This document shows, piece by piece, positions 46,273 to 59,500 of a DNA stretch of 64,000 nucleotides. The notes under the pieces were generated by a model that did not search any database, was not told where the DNA came from, and was given only the letters and a program-made list of their open reading frames with translations. Position 1 is the stretch's first letter, and each line of letters starts with the position of its first letter. Where the stretch lies: NCBI GenBank assembly GCA_003993805.1, contig RSEF01000001.1, positions 78,752,736 through 78,816,735 of the forward strand, read 5' to 3'. The DNA is from Himantopus leucocephalus. Its lineage: Eukaryota > Chordata > Aves > Charadriiformes > Recurvirostridae. The translations under genes were made by a program, and so were the position numbers.

Positions 46273-49200
46273 TGTATCTCCCATTTGGATAACATTTGAG
46301 AAATTCTTATTTTTAACACTTTTTAAACATCCCTGCATAATTTGCCCTGCACCTGGAAAAGTATGGCAGAGACAATGCAATTCTTCTGACTGAACTTATG
46401 CTACATATCTAACTTTTGGGTTGTATATGCTAATTGCCAGCACTCTCTCCTTATGCTGGGCAGATTTCAGGGGATACCATATGCCAGAGATTGTTCTGAA
46501 CAGGATTTTGGATAAGATCATCCTGTTTTGGGCAGAAGAAAGCTTGGGCATATCAACGCAAGTTGGCCACATCACCTGATGCAGGGCTAGTCAGTGGACT
46601 CTGGCCTCGGTTACAAACTAGAACAGACTTAGCCTATTAGAGCTTCACAATGGGATGCCTAAAGGATCTTCTCTGGTAAAATTTGCTTCTCTAAATTATA
46701 TAGGTACAGAATTCATATCTAAATTATACTAAGTTGCACAAGTTCAAGGACCTACCAATGACTTGCTGCAGCACCCCTGTTCTCTGAACAAGAGGAGAGA
46801 TTAGGGAGTGATGATTAGGAGCCTAGGGTGATGAAGTGCCCTCTGAATCCATGGAGTTTCTGTGAGAACTGATTTCCATTCCAGACAGACTTTGTGCGTC
46901 TCTTCTGAATTCAGTCCCCTCTCAGCTTACATGCTGCTTATAGAACATGAGGAGTCTAGCTTATTACTTGGCCATAATTCTGTGCAGGAAATAAAAACAT
47001 TTCAAGCCCAGCTGTAATACACGCTGAGGACCTTTCTGAAGGATGAAGTCTGATATGGTATTGTGGAATCTATCGCCATATAGAACAAAGAGAGGTAGGA
47101 TATAATTCTCAGATATGTGGTGGTTTCTGACATTGATAATGAAGCCAGCATCTTGAAAGATTCTGTAGGATATGCTGAGAATTTCAACAAAACTAAGGCA
47201 ATAACAGGGATTTCAAGGAAAGTAGGACATTCAAATTCCTGCTTTGATTTTCATTTCTTTTGGAATTCAGACCTAAAGGGTATATCAATCAAGTATTAAA
47301 GAGATGAGCACTGGGAAAGGAGGCATACATCCTGATGTATCGATCTCTTTTTTTTATGTAAAAAAAATTTTAAAAATAAAAATATTCAGTGTTTAAAATA
47401 TCTCCAGCAATATACAGAAATTACACCATAAAATGATAATAACAAAATTTGACACCAATTGGTGTCTCAGAGTTCTTGTATGACATTCAAAGAGGGAGGG
47501 TTATAATAAACAGCAAGGTACAACAGAGTATAATATTACAGATACATTGCACATTTGCTCCCTTAAACTTGGGGTTTTTTTTAATATTCTTTATTATCAT
47601 TTTATCTACAATATCAAGTGGAAGACTTCAAAGAGAGGAGTGTATTACAGTGGATTTGTCTGGTCTTCCTTGGTTATTAAAAGAAATAAAATAAGGGAAA
47701 TCATAGACAGATCATTAAATGCAATAACAAAGCAATGGAAAAGATAAAGGGCAAGACCTCTGTTTCATGCAGGATTTATATTTAGTGCTGAACAGTGGGG
47801 GTTTTCCCCTGTAGTTCTGCAGACCAGGTCACTGGAGGAGGAAAGGATTATAGGAACATTTGCAGTGGGATACAGTATTATTTAGGTTTGAAACTGACGA
47901 ATTGTGAAATATTGATGAAAATGAAGAGTGCTACAAATCACTGCTGTTGAACCCTTTTTGATCATGGTGAGAAGCTGACAATTGAAAAGAAACTAGCTAC
48001 TTTCTAGAAATATATTGCTGCAGTTTGGCTTGAAAGCTCTTTTTGTGAGTCACTCCATCTCTTCTGTAAATAGTCATTATTAGAATGGCTTGAACCAACA
48101 CTGTTGATTCTGACAAGCCTGAAGTTTGTGAAAGTCCATATTTGAAATCAAAACTTCTCTGCCACTTGAATTCATTTCAAATAATAAATATATAAAGATG
48201 TCTTCACATGTTACATGTCAATATTATACAAATTCAGCGTATACCGTCAGAAGGATGGACAGGTAATTGTTGCTGATGAGACACAGAGGATTTAGCAGGA
48301 GGTGAGGACCATGTGTGCCATCAGACTAATAATACTACAGAATCCATGATTTTTGGACCCAGCACCTCTTTCTTTCTTAGTAAATAAGATTCCCCAACAT
48401 ACTCATTGATATATAATAATCATGAGCAGCACAAATACCTTATATATCCTAATTTCTTTGCTTTCTTAGTATTTTCTATGATGTCGCACAGACAGAGATT
48501 AGAAGTAGAGATGAATAGGCAGATACGGATAGACCTATAATCTCTACCTATCTAAGTATAGCATATTATCTATGGTAGCCACACTACATTAAAAAAAAAA
48601 AGCTTTGCCAGTGTGACATTTCAAAGGCTTTGATTCTCTTTCTGTAACCAAATTGCCTACAATGCATTTCTGTAAGCTTCTGCAAAAAATACTCAGCTTT
48701 CTATCAGACTGAACCTCCACTTTGAGATGCTGCTGATTTTCGAACTTTATAAAACCACTGGTAAGCAAACCATTCTAACTTTCTAAATTTTTACAGTAAT
48801 TTTCCTTGCAACTTCAAGATTTTTCATGAAGTAGCAGAGACAATGTCTAAACTGAGGTACTATAGAGGTACCTCCTGGACAGAAAATACCATAAGTGCTT
48901 GTTGTAAGAAATATTGCTAGAGAAAAGGAGAAGGAACCTCTTGTTAGAAGCCAATAGTCACAAACAATGCATACTGGTCTATAAAAGCAGAGGGGAGTGA
49001 CCCTAAGAACGTAATGAGAGAAGGAAAGGTGGTCGTTCACAAGGTGAATGAGGCTTACCTCGGAGCGCAGAGAGGTCCACTGCTCACAATTTGAAAGGGG
49101 CAATACATAAAGAATGTTTCCAAAAACTGGTGTATAATTCTGCCAACATCCAGACATGAATTTGGATTCTGCTTACTTTAATGAAGAAGCTCTTGAGTCA

Positions 49201-51814
49201 CAGTGGTGGATACTGAGAGAATACTCTGGAGGTATAAACTGTATATTTACTATGTCTTTAGATCTTCTCTGGGTACCTGCTAGTAGCTGTGGTCAGAGAG
49301 CACAACCCCTTGCTGAGAGCTGTTGTGGCTCTCCATACCATCTTAAGTACTTGTCTGATTGATTTTTCAGGTTGAGTTGATAGAGGAAGCAGATTTAGAG
49401 GGTGAGAGGTTAATAGATGCACATGGGAATGGATTTTTTAACCAAGAAAAGTACAGTGTTGGTTTCCAAATAGTGTGACTCTTTGTATAGCCATTACGGA
49501 GCCCCCTGATTTACACAAGGTTTCTGACAGATGAAACAGCTACAGCATTGTTAGTTCACGACTCGCTGTGCTATGTGAACTGCATCACAGAATCATTTGT
49601 TAAGGATGTGAAGGTGCTGGTGTTCTGCTAACTAGTATTATCTAGCAATCTAATACTAATTAAAATTGTTTGTTATTGTTTCACAGTATTAAATTTTAAT
49701 TAGAGTGCATAGATCTCTCTCGACTACTGTAAAGTTATATAATTAAAAAATAATGTTTTAATTCCAAATATTAGCTGCCGTCTCACTGTATTTTCAATAA
49801 CTTCAGCAGGCTTTGAAACACACTGTAGAATGATACCAAAAACCCCTATAATTAAATATAAAGACAATAGTCTTTATGTTAGAGTGAATTCTTCTCTTAC
49901 ATTCATTGCATTTTAAGCTTGCTTTTGTAATCTATCCTGTTCAATTATTTCTGAGTTCCTAATCAGGGTTCCTGATCTCCTGCGATGTATTGAATCACCC
50001 AGGAAACTGTCCGTTGCTTAACAATTAACCAAGCTCATTTCTACTTCTAGCAATAAACATTTAGGACTTCTGAACTGATAGTTGCCTCTGAGCTTTTAAA
50101 AATGTAAATTTCTATAGCAAGTAAGATAGCTACCAGAAAATTCAGATTTCTTGCAGATATCTAGACAAAAGTGAAGAAATCACTTTGTTTCACAGGTGGG
50201 TTTCAAAAAAACGAAGGTATTGCTTAGCCTTAAGGGCTTGTCACTCTAAATCTACTCTAAAAATGAAATAATGTTTTATTCAAAATGGAGGATTTATCAA
50301 CAAACACATGGAAATTTACGGAAAGCTTCCAACTGTGGCAACTTGGCAAAGCAACACATTTTGGCATTCTATTCTCTCTGTACATATGTTTCACTCACTT
50401 AAATGTCATTGAGAATTAGGATGCACATTCATCAAGAGAGTCTACCACTTTAGGATCAGATTTGTCATCCTTTATCTAACAAGTAGTCCCAATGAAGGTA
50501 GTGGGTGTAATGCTGATTCTGAAACAGTTAAGAGGAGTCAGTAAGCACACATTTTCAATAAGGATTGTGAGTTTATATCACATGCTGTTTCCTAAGGAGA
50601 GGAAGTGTTTAAGTATAGTAATCTGATGTTGTGGCTCCATCTTGATTTCTTGAGTTTATTTACCTAAATTCCTTTGGAGTTTCACTTGGACAGCCCGGTA
50701 TTTCTCTTTGCTGTTCCCTTAGCCCTAGTAGTTTATGCTGTCACCTCTGAGAACGCACTGATTACTTGGGCTTATTTTCAATTATGAGAGGAAAAAATAA
50801 GTGAACCACAGGCTTTTTTTTCCTGGTAAGTTTATAGCATTTTAATTAACCCCAATCCAGAAATCTTGCAATTTGCAACGGATGTGCATGCTTTCTGCTG
50901 CTAAAAAGCAAACATAATTTGTCTTTAGCATGATAAAGAAAATACCAAAGTAATAAAACAATTGATCTCCCCAAAAAATAATTTTGCCAACTTTTTTCAT
51001 GAATAGGAATACTTCAGCTCCCCGAACTTGAATAGGCCGGTTCGTTCAAAGCCAGCGTCTCAACCTGGTGCCTGCTCTGTTAGCACACATTATGCAGCAG
51101 TGTATGGACTGCAAGCAGCCACTAAAAACCGATCGACTGCTTAGTTGTCCAGCAGCAGACTGGGCCTTTCATCTACATGAAATACTGATACAGTGTGAGA
51201 GTCTCACGTTTAGGAACCGCTTAAAAAAAATTAGGATGCTTCTGACTTTCATTCCAACAGTGGTAAACAAAAATATGACGGCATATGACTCTCATAGACA
51301 TTGGGCCGTATTCTTAGTTGCTGACAATGAATGTGAGTGTAGCATGCTGTTTTAAACTCTCTCAGGAAAACTTAATAATCCAGCCAAAATACATCAGTTT
51401 ATGTACGTCAGTCTCCTTCACATCTTTATTATGAAGAGTACTTACGAATCTATGCTAGTACTGTTTATTATGGAAGATAACACAATATGGGTAAAACTCA
51501 GATTACAAGAAATTTTACAGGCACCCTTTTTTAATGCAATGAAATATTCAAATGTTTTCAGTATCATCTATCCATTCATTTTAATACACCAAGTTAATAA
51601 ATGCTTTGTTTTTCCCTCTCTGTTGCAAACAGGTAAATGGAAATAAGTCACGATTTGCCACTGGATTATCAAGAAAAAAATAATGAACAGGAACTAGAAA
51701 TGAAATAATATTCCTTACTCTAGTCAGTGCACTTGTACAGAATATTTCCAGTTTTACCTGTGAATATTTTATCCATGGCCTACTAAAAGTTTTTCAATGA
51801 TACAATGGTGTGAT

Positions 51815-51833
51815 GATCACCGGTGTGGTGATC
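51815..51833. repeat. Perfect hairpin, 7-bp stem, 5-nt loop
   Basis: GATCACC (51815-51821) and GGTGATC (51827-51833) are exact reverse complements around GGTGT. It is short and possibly chance. Confidence 0.55.
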
Positions 51834-52532
51834 TCTAGTCAATGGAAGAAACTCATATATAAACTACTTAGACTGAACTGCTATGCAGGCTGGTCATTAT
51901 TCACACAGCATAAGGTTTTCAGGTAAATTGTAAGTTTCATTGCTTCCATATTTTGGATTCCTCTCCTTCCACAATGTAAAGCTGACCTAATTGCGAGAAA
52001 AGGCTGAGTGCCTTTCTTTATGATACTTCAAGGGTAGGTAGACATGAGAAAAAAAGATGTTAAGAACTCAGTGGATTTTGATATTGCAATGTACATGTTG
52101 GATGAAGGTAGCCTGAATGCTGTGATTTCAGTTCTGTTCTTTGGTAACCCCAGAGTGAAGAGGTCCTGTAAGAACCAAGAGGATGGACTCCGCATAGTAA
52201 CACAATGCCTGTGGGAGCACAGAACTTCACAAAAACACATATAAAAATATTCCCATAGGGTGATACATTTGTACTTTTTGATCTCTAGAATGATAATGTT
52301 GGTGAAACTTTTTCTGAATTGACAGAAACAACTTTGACTTTAAGCTCCTTCTCCTTCAGATGCTACTGTAAGGTAGTATGTGACCTTTTAGGATATTTAT
52401 GATGTGAACTGAACTACCTTTAAAATGATAATCCTTCAACTGTCAGCACATCCTTGCAAAGTTCAATAGATTCATAAATAATGGAAGTTAATATTCTACT
52501 ACAATACTTATGTAAATTATAAAGGCAGATAT

Positions 52533-52554
52533 ATATGGGCTGGATATGGGCTGG
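52533..52554. repeat. Exact 11-bp tandem duplication
   Basis: ATATGGGCTGG occurs twice head-to-tail with no mismatch. Confidence 0.75.
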
Positions 52555-53454
52555 AAATAAAAACACAATACTATTTTCCATTAGTATTACTTCAGGTTCA
52601 GAAGAGAAAAAATTGCAAGGGTCATATTCAGAATAGAATTTGTACTCCTGATACTAGTAACTTATCTTTTTCTTTTAAGAAAGTTCATTCTTGCATTTTC
52701 AAGTGTGATGATTTAGTCCTTTTGGCACTTACCCAAATTCAAATGTAAAATAAAGCCTTGATGCTGCAGTAATGTTTCCAGCCTCCTCTTTATCTCCATT
52801 GTATTGCAAATATTTATCCTTTGCTCTCATGCAGCCTCCCACTCAGAACAGTCTGCCAATCTTTTTAAAAGCTTAGGTCAGGAGATTCTTCTCAGCACGG
52901 CAAAGCTTTCTTGGAAACATTGGAAAGGTCATACAACAATAAGAGTAGCATCAACATTTTGGCTACAGGCCTTCATACCTAAACGGTTATGACTACTACT
53001 AGCATAATCATTGGTTCAGTAATAGATGCTTATGGTGAGGACTGTAATTTAACCTTCTAAAACCAGTGGTGTCTTTTTCTAGGGGAGCTTTGTCTTGAGT
53101 AGGATTCAAAAAGGTATTTTTTGCATATATTAGTGAGCATGTATTAACATGCTGGTTTTTTTCCCAACTTTGCAGAGTTGGGAACTGATGTCCAGTAAGG
53201 TTAAGAGTCCCTATCAAATAAAGGACTTGGTTATCCAGAAGTAAAGGGCTGTGACTTCTAAGCACCTGCCCCTCCCTAAACTGTGTTAGGCATACTAGTT
53301 GCCAATATGTTGCAGAGAGAACATGAGGTATTTCACGATAAGGTTTAGAACAACTAGTATGCAAAAAGTCAGCAGCACCTCTAAAACCAGCACATTTAAC
53401 AAGCCACAAGCTAGTGCCAAGCAGTAGGAAAACAGTAGTTATCAATCTTGCCCC

Positions 53455-53484
53455 TTGGAGTAGTGCTTGGAGTAGTGCTTGGAA
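53455..53484. repeat. 12-bp tandem repeat, about 2.5 copies
   Basis: TTGGAGTAGTGC occurs exactly at 53455-53466 and 53467-53478, followed by a partial copy, TTGGAAGTAG. It lies just upstream of a T-rich tract. Confidence 0.75.
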
Positions 53485-53513
53485 GTAGTTTCTTTCTGTC
53501 CTTTCAAGAACTA

Positions 53514-53542
53514 CCTTTTTTCTTTTTCTTTTTTTTTTTTTT
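53514..53542. repeat. T-rich low-complexity tract
   Basis: T runs broken by single C end in fourteen T. This tract accounts for the Phe run in the overlapping open frame. Confidence 0.85.
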
Positions 53543-54936
53543 GAAACATTGCCTGGAGAGGAGACAGTTTTGGTCCACTTTTCAGATCCTACTGTGGATT
53601 TTCAAGGGAGGCTTCACCTCACAGCTGCTCATCTGCAGTCTTCCCATAGTTCATGAAGAAGGAGAGAGGTTAGAGAGGCAGTCATCTCTGTCAGCACATT
53701 ACTCCTATTGTATAATAGAAGACTAAGACAGGCAGAAAACATTGTCACCAGAGATGTCTGTTACATCTGGTACAGCAGAGAATATAAACCAAAGCTGAAG
53801 GAAGGTGTTTGCTGCACCTGAGAAAAGGCTACACACAGGTCTTGCCCAGTCAGAAGCAGACAAGCTGTATTCATCCATACCCAGCCTTGCTCACAACATT
53901 TACTCCTCCATCCCTTTGCTCAGGAGGGAGCAGTAGCTGGGATTTATCTGCCCCTGATGCAGGTCAGGACATCAGTGACTTGGAAGCCAGCAGAGGTTTG
54001 ATTAGGAAAAACATATACGTCAAGGTGGTTTCAGACTTCATTTGTCACAACAGAATCCTGCTGTGCTGCCAAAAATTGGAAGCCAGCAAGTCACACTGGC
54101 AACATGACTTCTCTCTAAACCCTCAAATATGTCGTGAGAACTGTTCAGCTGTTTACGATTGCCCCAGTATCATAAATATTGGGCACTTGCATTCTCTTCT
54201 GTTGTTATTAAAAGAAGTTGAAAACTCAAGCAAAAGAAAGACAGGTCCAAAGAAAAATAAATGAACATAACCAAACGTAGATTAGAGTAGGTGGAGGAAA
54301 TGGTTTAGCTTTCATGGCCTGTTTATCAAAGGGCAACAGTATTCAGACTGTTTCACCAATGGTTATAGCTACCCTTGGTTTGGGGATGGACCAGTAAGCT
54401 TTTAGGGCGTCCAAAATTTTGTGGAATCCTCTTTAAAGAACTAGCTAGACACATGGGGGTGTTAGCTTTTATTTTAAAACGTTCACCATCGATAGTTTTA
54501 ACTAAGCTTAGAGTAGTCTGAGCATGACTCAAAAAAGCTTTTAGACAATGACTTCATTGCTCAGCTACATTCTTGGGCACTGCCTATTTCAGACAAATTA
54601 CATTTAAAAAAACCAGCCATTTCCTACGCTAGACTCAACCAAGTGCAATTTAAAAACTTCTTTAGGCTTTAAATATCCAATTTTATACACAGTGAAAATC
54701 TCTTCTCCTCTTGACCTTTCATACTTTTCAGACAGCAGCAAGATTCCCTGCTTGAAGATTTTCTGGGAATTGCCATACCTTTTCACTCCCCAAAGTTTAA
54801 CTAGTGCCTGTTTACTGCATGTTAAAGAAATTTTCTGCTGTCTGAATTTAGTCACCAATCTGGAGTCTGATCCATGAGGACAATTATTTAAAAATCAAAG
54901 TTTAACATTTGTTAAAAAAATATAACTAGCAAAATG

Positions 54937-54950
54937 AAAAAAAAAAAAAA
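54937..54950. repeat. A14 run
   Basis: Fourteen A form a homopolymer without any upstream retrotransposon or retrocopy that I can recognise. Confidence 0.8.
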
Positions 54951-56071
54951 TTAGAACTGGATACACCTGTGTATTTGCCTTCCAAAGTGAATAATAATCA
55001 TGGTTAGCCCTGTAATATTTTACCAAACAACACCAAAACTATCAGGTTTGTGCTTTTATGCAGGCGATATCCATCTCAGTCTCATAGCTCACATTTGAGA
55101 AGATTTACTATTCAAAGAGTTATAACAAAAAACCTGTAAGGTTAATTATATGTCCATAAGGAACATAAGCAAAAAATGTGAGGAATACAAAATATCATGA
55201 GCTTTTATTCCAAGTAGAATATAATGCTTTCCTTTCATTTTATTAAACTTTTCATTTCTTCGTTTACATACTAGTCACCGCTTCAAGTTTGCTAAGGGCA
55301 GCAAAACAGAAAACCTCTTTGGTGCAACCAAAATTTTAAAAAGTTATTGGACTTTTATTAATGCAGAATTATTAGCTATATTTCTTATTACCACATTTTC
55401 TAAGAACTGTGCCAAAACAGAGGTTTCTATTTTCTATCTTTGTTGTCTTCTAGCAGTTTGGACAGAAGCATATATTTTCACTCCAATTCTTTGGGTGTTC
55501 CTGACATATTTTGTGCTCACTCCCTCTGAAAATCTAGCCTTATGGATGTATCTGCATTGCTGCAGCTAATGTCCCACAAATGCTGTCAAAGCCAAAATTG
55601 GTACCTGGCCACAGGAGATGAGATCTAGGCTACTCCCAGGGCCAGCTCGGGAGAGGATTACCTGTAATTATTAGGGGAAACCTTGACATATAGAGCACTC
55701 TTCAGCAACATCCAAAACATAAAGCAGTCACATGCAGTGTGAAAGGGCTCTGGACCTCAAGCTGTCCCATCTACCCTCTGAACTCCGGTTTTCTTTGTAA
55801 AAGAGCCCTAATGGCACCTGACACAAAGCCAGATAAGATTCCTAAGTCCTGGAAAAGGCAAGTTTTAAGGCAAGCCTCCCAGACACACTTTGATGGGACT
55901 AGTATAGACACAGGCAGAGAATCACAAATTCAAACCATTCCACAATTTAGCCTGTAAGTGTGTGCCATGATTTTTCTATACACTCTGTATAATACTGCCT
56001 GCCTCCATTGAATCTTGTTAGAGTTAATGATTGTAAAGCTCTTTGGAACTTTAGAAACTTAAAAAGCTTTT

Positions 56072-56088
56072 AAAAAAAAAAAAAAAAA
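56072..56088. repeat. A17 run
   Basis: Seventeen A are followed by a C/A-rich stretch. The 200 bp before it show no coding similarity and no AATAAA at the expected distance, so I do not call it a retrocopy tail. Confidence 0.8.
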
Positions 56089-56349
56089 CCCAAACCCCAA
56101 AAGTAACTTTCTCTTTGCAGAAGGGAAAACTTAAAATCTTAACTCACTTTTTGAAGGGTGTCTGGATGGATGCATCTCTTGAAGTAGATGTACTGGAACT
56201 AATACTTCATGACTGACTGACATTCAACCCGTGACTTTTTAGTGTTTGTTAGCCTAGATTGCCTAAGCCTTTGATTTCACCTAACTCTGGGCATAATTGC
56301 ATGAATTCTGTGAGCTTTTGTTTTGCTTTTAACAATTGCTGGTGATTTT

Positions 56350-56388
56350 TTTATTTGTTCTTTCAATGTGGCCACAAAGTGTTTTATT
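56350..56388 (-). terminator. Two candidate poly(A) signals (-) after a candidate terminal exon
   Basis: On the minus strand AATAAA occurs at 56388-56383 and again at 56355-56350, respectively 28 and 61 bases past the stop codon that closes the candidate exon at 56416-56542. AATAAA is common by chance in DNA this AT-rich. The support comes from its position after a protein-like terminal frame. Confidence 0.25.
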
Positions 56389-56415
56389 TGCAAGTTCATT
56401 GTACAATAAAATGAT

Positions 56416-56542
56416 TTATCGGTCTACCTCGCACTTTCTTCCATTGGCTTCTGGATGCTTGTTTCTTATCAACTTCACCGCTTTATTAATATCATAGATG
56501 TCCTTATTTGGTTCACCAAACTCTTCACAGCTAAAGCCTAAA
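56416..56542 (-). CDS. Candidate 3'-terminal coding exon, unrecognised protein
   Basis: On the minus strand a good acceptor (pyrimidine-rich, ending CTCTGCTTCAG) precedes a frame of 41 codons and a stop at 56418-56416. Reading begins after one base that would complete a split codon, so a preceding exon would have to end two bases into a codon. The peptide is strongly protein-like, charged with an amphipathic stretch (EEFGEPNKDIYDINKAVKL), and ends CEVDR. The same frame upstream of the acceptor turns into text typical of non-coding DNA. AATAAA signals lie 28 and 61 bases past the stop. I do not know the protein and found no secure upstream exon. A 27-bp candidate at 59175-59201 is in matching phase but too short to rely on. 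Confidence 0.32.
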
Positions 56543-59500
56543 CTGAAGCAGAGACATTGTGAAAAGATAATTAGTCTGAACGACTTAAAATGCTTGAACT
56601 TCCATGGGTTAAGTCGGTGTCTTACACACATTGGACTCATTTTTAAAATCCAAACAGCATGAGCACTTTGTTAGTATTTTCGTAGGTTTTGGTTAGAGTA
56701 GCTTTAGGTATACAAGAAGGACAAAGAATAACCAAGACTGAAAAATAAAAAAAAAAAAATCATTAACTGTACATGAAAATTTTTCTTAATTTCTTGAACA
56801 CCTCTTTTCTTGATTCCTCTTCTGGAGAAGGACCTCAATTTTGCTGACAGCTAAAACAAGGCAGAGTGTTCCCTACCACTTGCTGCTATGCTTTACTACA
56901 AGGAGAGCTTATTTCTTTTGTTCTTCATCACATTCATTCTGCATCATTTTCAGACGCAGTTGAACTGCCTTAAGACTCTGATGCAAACAGCAGAATTGAT
57001 GTCTCCAGGTGGGCGCTGAACACGTGCTACATAGAGCCTGCCCTGCACGGCCCTAATCACTCCACAATAATTGATTTGTGATTTATATTCTTCTATGAGC
57101 TAATTTGAGAGGACAAGTTTAATATGGTCACTGTCCAAAATATTACAGCTCCAGAATATGCGTCTGTTCATAGACAGCAATTATAGCGACTTAGATGCAC
57201 ACCTATTCATCCTTGCTATTTGTAATCCCACATAGTATAGCAAAACCTCCTTTGCAAGTGAAAAAATCAGGGTAAAAAGTTGCTTTGATGTGAAGACGAA
57301 AGGCCTGATTCTTCTTTTGGCCTAGTTTAAAGTAAGTCTGTTGAAGACTGCACTTGAATTCCAAAAAATAAGATCAGTCTTAATTTCACACCCATTTTCT
57401 GTCATTTACTTTTACTTAGTGCCACAATTTAAAATACGTTCTCAGGCAAACAGTAGAAACAACCGTAGAAACAACCAAAGAAACAACTGCCACAGTACTT
57501 CCCTCAAGAAATTACTTCCGTCTCGACACAAATTTGTTAGTTTGCATTAATTTGCTACAATTATTTATTCTTAAACCCACATATTTAAATATAATTATCT
57601 GCTGAGAACCTCACAGTACAATCAACATTAGTCACCAAGAGTTGGGTTTTTTTCACAATGAATAAGTTACACAAATTGGTATTTTAAGTGAAGGCAAAGA
57701 TGACTAAATTAATTTAAATCATTTCATATTAGGGAGAAATTCTTCATCCTGCACAAGCTTATGTAAAAAAGAAACTCTTTGGTTTCCCTGCAAATTGACA
57801 GATCATCTGATAATATCTAGAGAAACAGAGTTAGAGGTAGGCTCTATTCCTACTGTGCTATGATCGACACAAGACTAGAGTGCTTAATGGGCAAAGTGTT
57901 TTCAAACCAGTGCTATGACTTTTACATACTTATTACTCCCCATTACTTCGTAACCCCAGAAATGACAAGAGATTCTGCACTATGGCCACCATTTCACATC
58001 ACAGTTCCCTGGTCAGGAGCCTACAATGACCTTGTCCAGCACAAGGGCTGACCTAACACCTTTCCTTTAAAAAAGTAAGACTTTTCGGTGCTTTGTGTGG
58101 AACCCTCCACCTTACACTACCCTTACACTATGATTTCCCTGCTCAACACAACACTTGCCTTAAAGACCTGACCGACCAAGAATGTCTCCTACCTAGAAGA
58201 AAATATATTTTTGAAATCAGAAGGAAATAAAATGATAGCAAGGAAAGAAAAACAGGAAGAAGATCTAAGAAAAGATAATAGAAAAAGTAGAAACTTTCAT
58301 TAGAGTGTAAGAATCATATGCAAAGCAAATTGTTCAGCAAGTGGATCAACAGGCACCATCTGTGGATACTGACTTGCTAATCATTTGTAAATGAAAAAAG
58401 ATAATACTCTACAAAGACAGGAGAATACAGACTGGGGGAAGTGGGGAAGTTGTTGGTATGTAACCAATTCTTTTGGACCTTCCATAACACGTTTGACTCA
58501 GAAAGACAGGGACCATTTAGGGTACGCCTATAGAGTTTACATGGAAGTCCCATAAAGCACAGAACCTGCTCTATGAAATAAGGGGATTTTCCAACTGTGC
58601 TTCTTTAGGCAAAACCAAAAGAACAACAAATTTACTTATTAGAAAAACAAGCTACAAGCACATGCAAAACCAAACAAGCTGCCACAAAGCTTGAACGCTG
58701 CCTTTCTTCTTTGCTTAGCAAGGATCACACACTTTCTGTGAAACACATAGAGATTTTGACTGCCTGAAAACTACAGTCAAAGCAAACCTACCATTACAAA
58801 ATGAGATGACAGTCCTGTTTGGTGTGGGTTGGGAAATCCAAAGTTTTCTCTCAGGATGCCCATACACTTAAGTGAACAGAATGTTATTCTTGTCATCTCA
58901 AGTTAAAATTTGGGGTTGGTGGCGTTTTTTTTTCCCTTTCCAAAAAGAGACAGAACACTTTTGTAAAATCAACAGCAAACCAGGATAGACTAAAAAAAGT
59001 CCAGAGAAATTCTCCTGTTTCAGTAACTCAGTGTCATCCAGACTATGAAATGAAAAGATGTAACTGTTAAAATTGCTGTATAACACATCTTCAAACAAAG
59101 GTAGCTGAAAATGCTAATTGCTTTTTAGTTTAATCAAAACAAAAAATAAGGAAAAATAACTTTAAGATTTCTACCTGAAGTCACAGGGTGCATTACCCAA
59201 TCTGTTAAGAAACAAAAGGAAATCTGAGCATAAAAATGACTGTTTTCTGCATTCCCACACATTCTTAAAAACAAGGAAAATACAGTAAATAAAGGGAAAA
59301 AATCACGATAGCTGTAATCAGCTCAAGTTTAAACCTCAGTGCGCCACTGGAAGTGCTTAGATTGTGCAATAGACTTACCTTGTTCAGCATTTCTAATTTT
59401 GAAATTAGGATCTAGCATTTTAACACCAACTTGTATCAGAATGTTTGAGCCATGTATTTACAAGATACACTGCAAACAATGTTTAGAAACTGGAAGACAG

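Larger units (their letters stand above)
46276..56359. other. AT-rich intergenic or intronic DNA, no gene recognised
   Basis: The longest open frames are 145 codons (53008-53445, -), 151 codons (53809-54264, +) and 124 codons (48783-49157, -), and none resembles a known protein. The region also contains poly-A or poly-T runs at 48591, 53529, 54937 and 56072, small tandem duplications at 52533 and 53455, and a hairpin at 51815. No other transposon was recognised. Confidence 0.65.

Noticed and set aside
45634..46393. Six overlapping open frames of 67-169 codons on both strands
   Set aside because: All lie in or beside the decayed CR1 element, where GC-rich sequence keeps many frames open. The true CR1 frame is itself broken.
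53008..53445. 145-codon minus frame with a hydrophobic, signal-like N-terminus
   Set aside because: The rest has no recognisable family, and one hydrophobic start in AT-rich DNA is expected by chance.
53809..54264. 151-codon plus frame
   Set aside because: No motif, no splice context and no similarity that I can recall. Probably chance.
56072..56088. A17 run as the tail of a processed retrocopy
   Set aside because: No coding similarity and no poly(A) signal at the right distance upstream, and no target-site duplication that I could see.
57453..57487. Spaced short repeats as a CRISPR-like array
   Set aside because: Head-to-tail 12-bp units without unique spacers, in a vertebrate genome.
59379..59470. 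Exon ending at the consensus minus donor AAG|GTAAGT at 59379
   Set aside because: The nearest good acceptor (TTTGCAG) gives stops in all three frames, and the open sub-frame does not join in phase to the downstream candidates.
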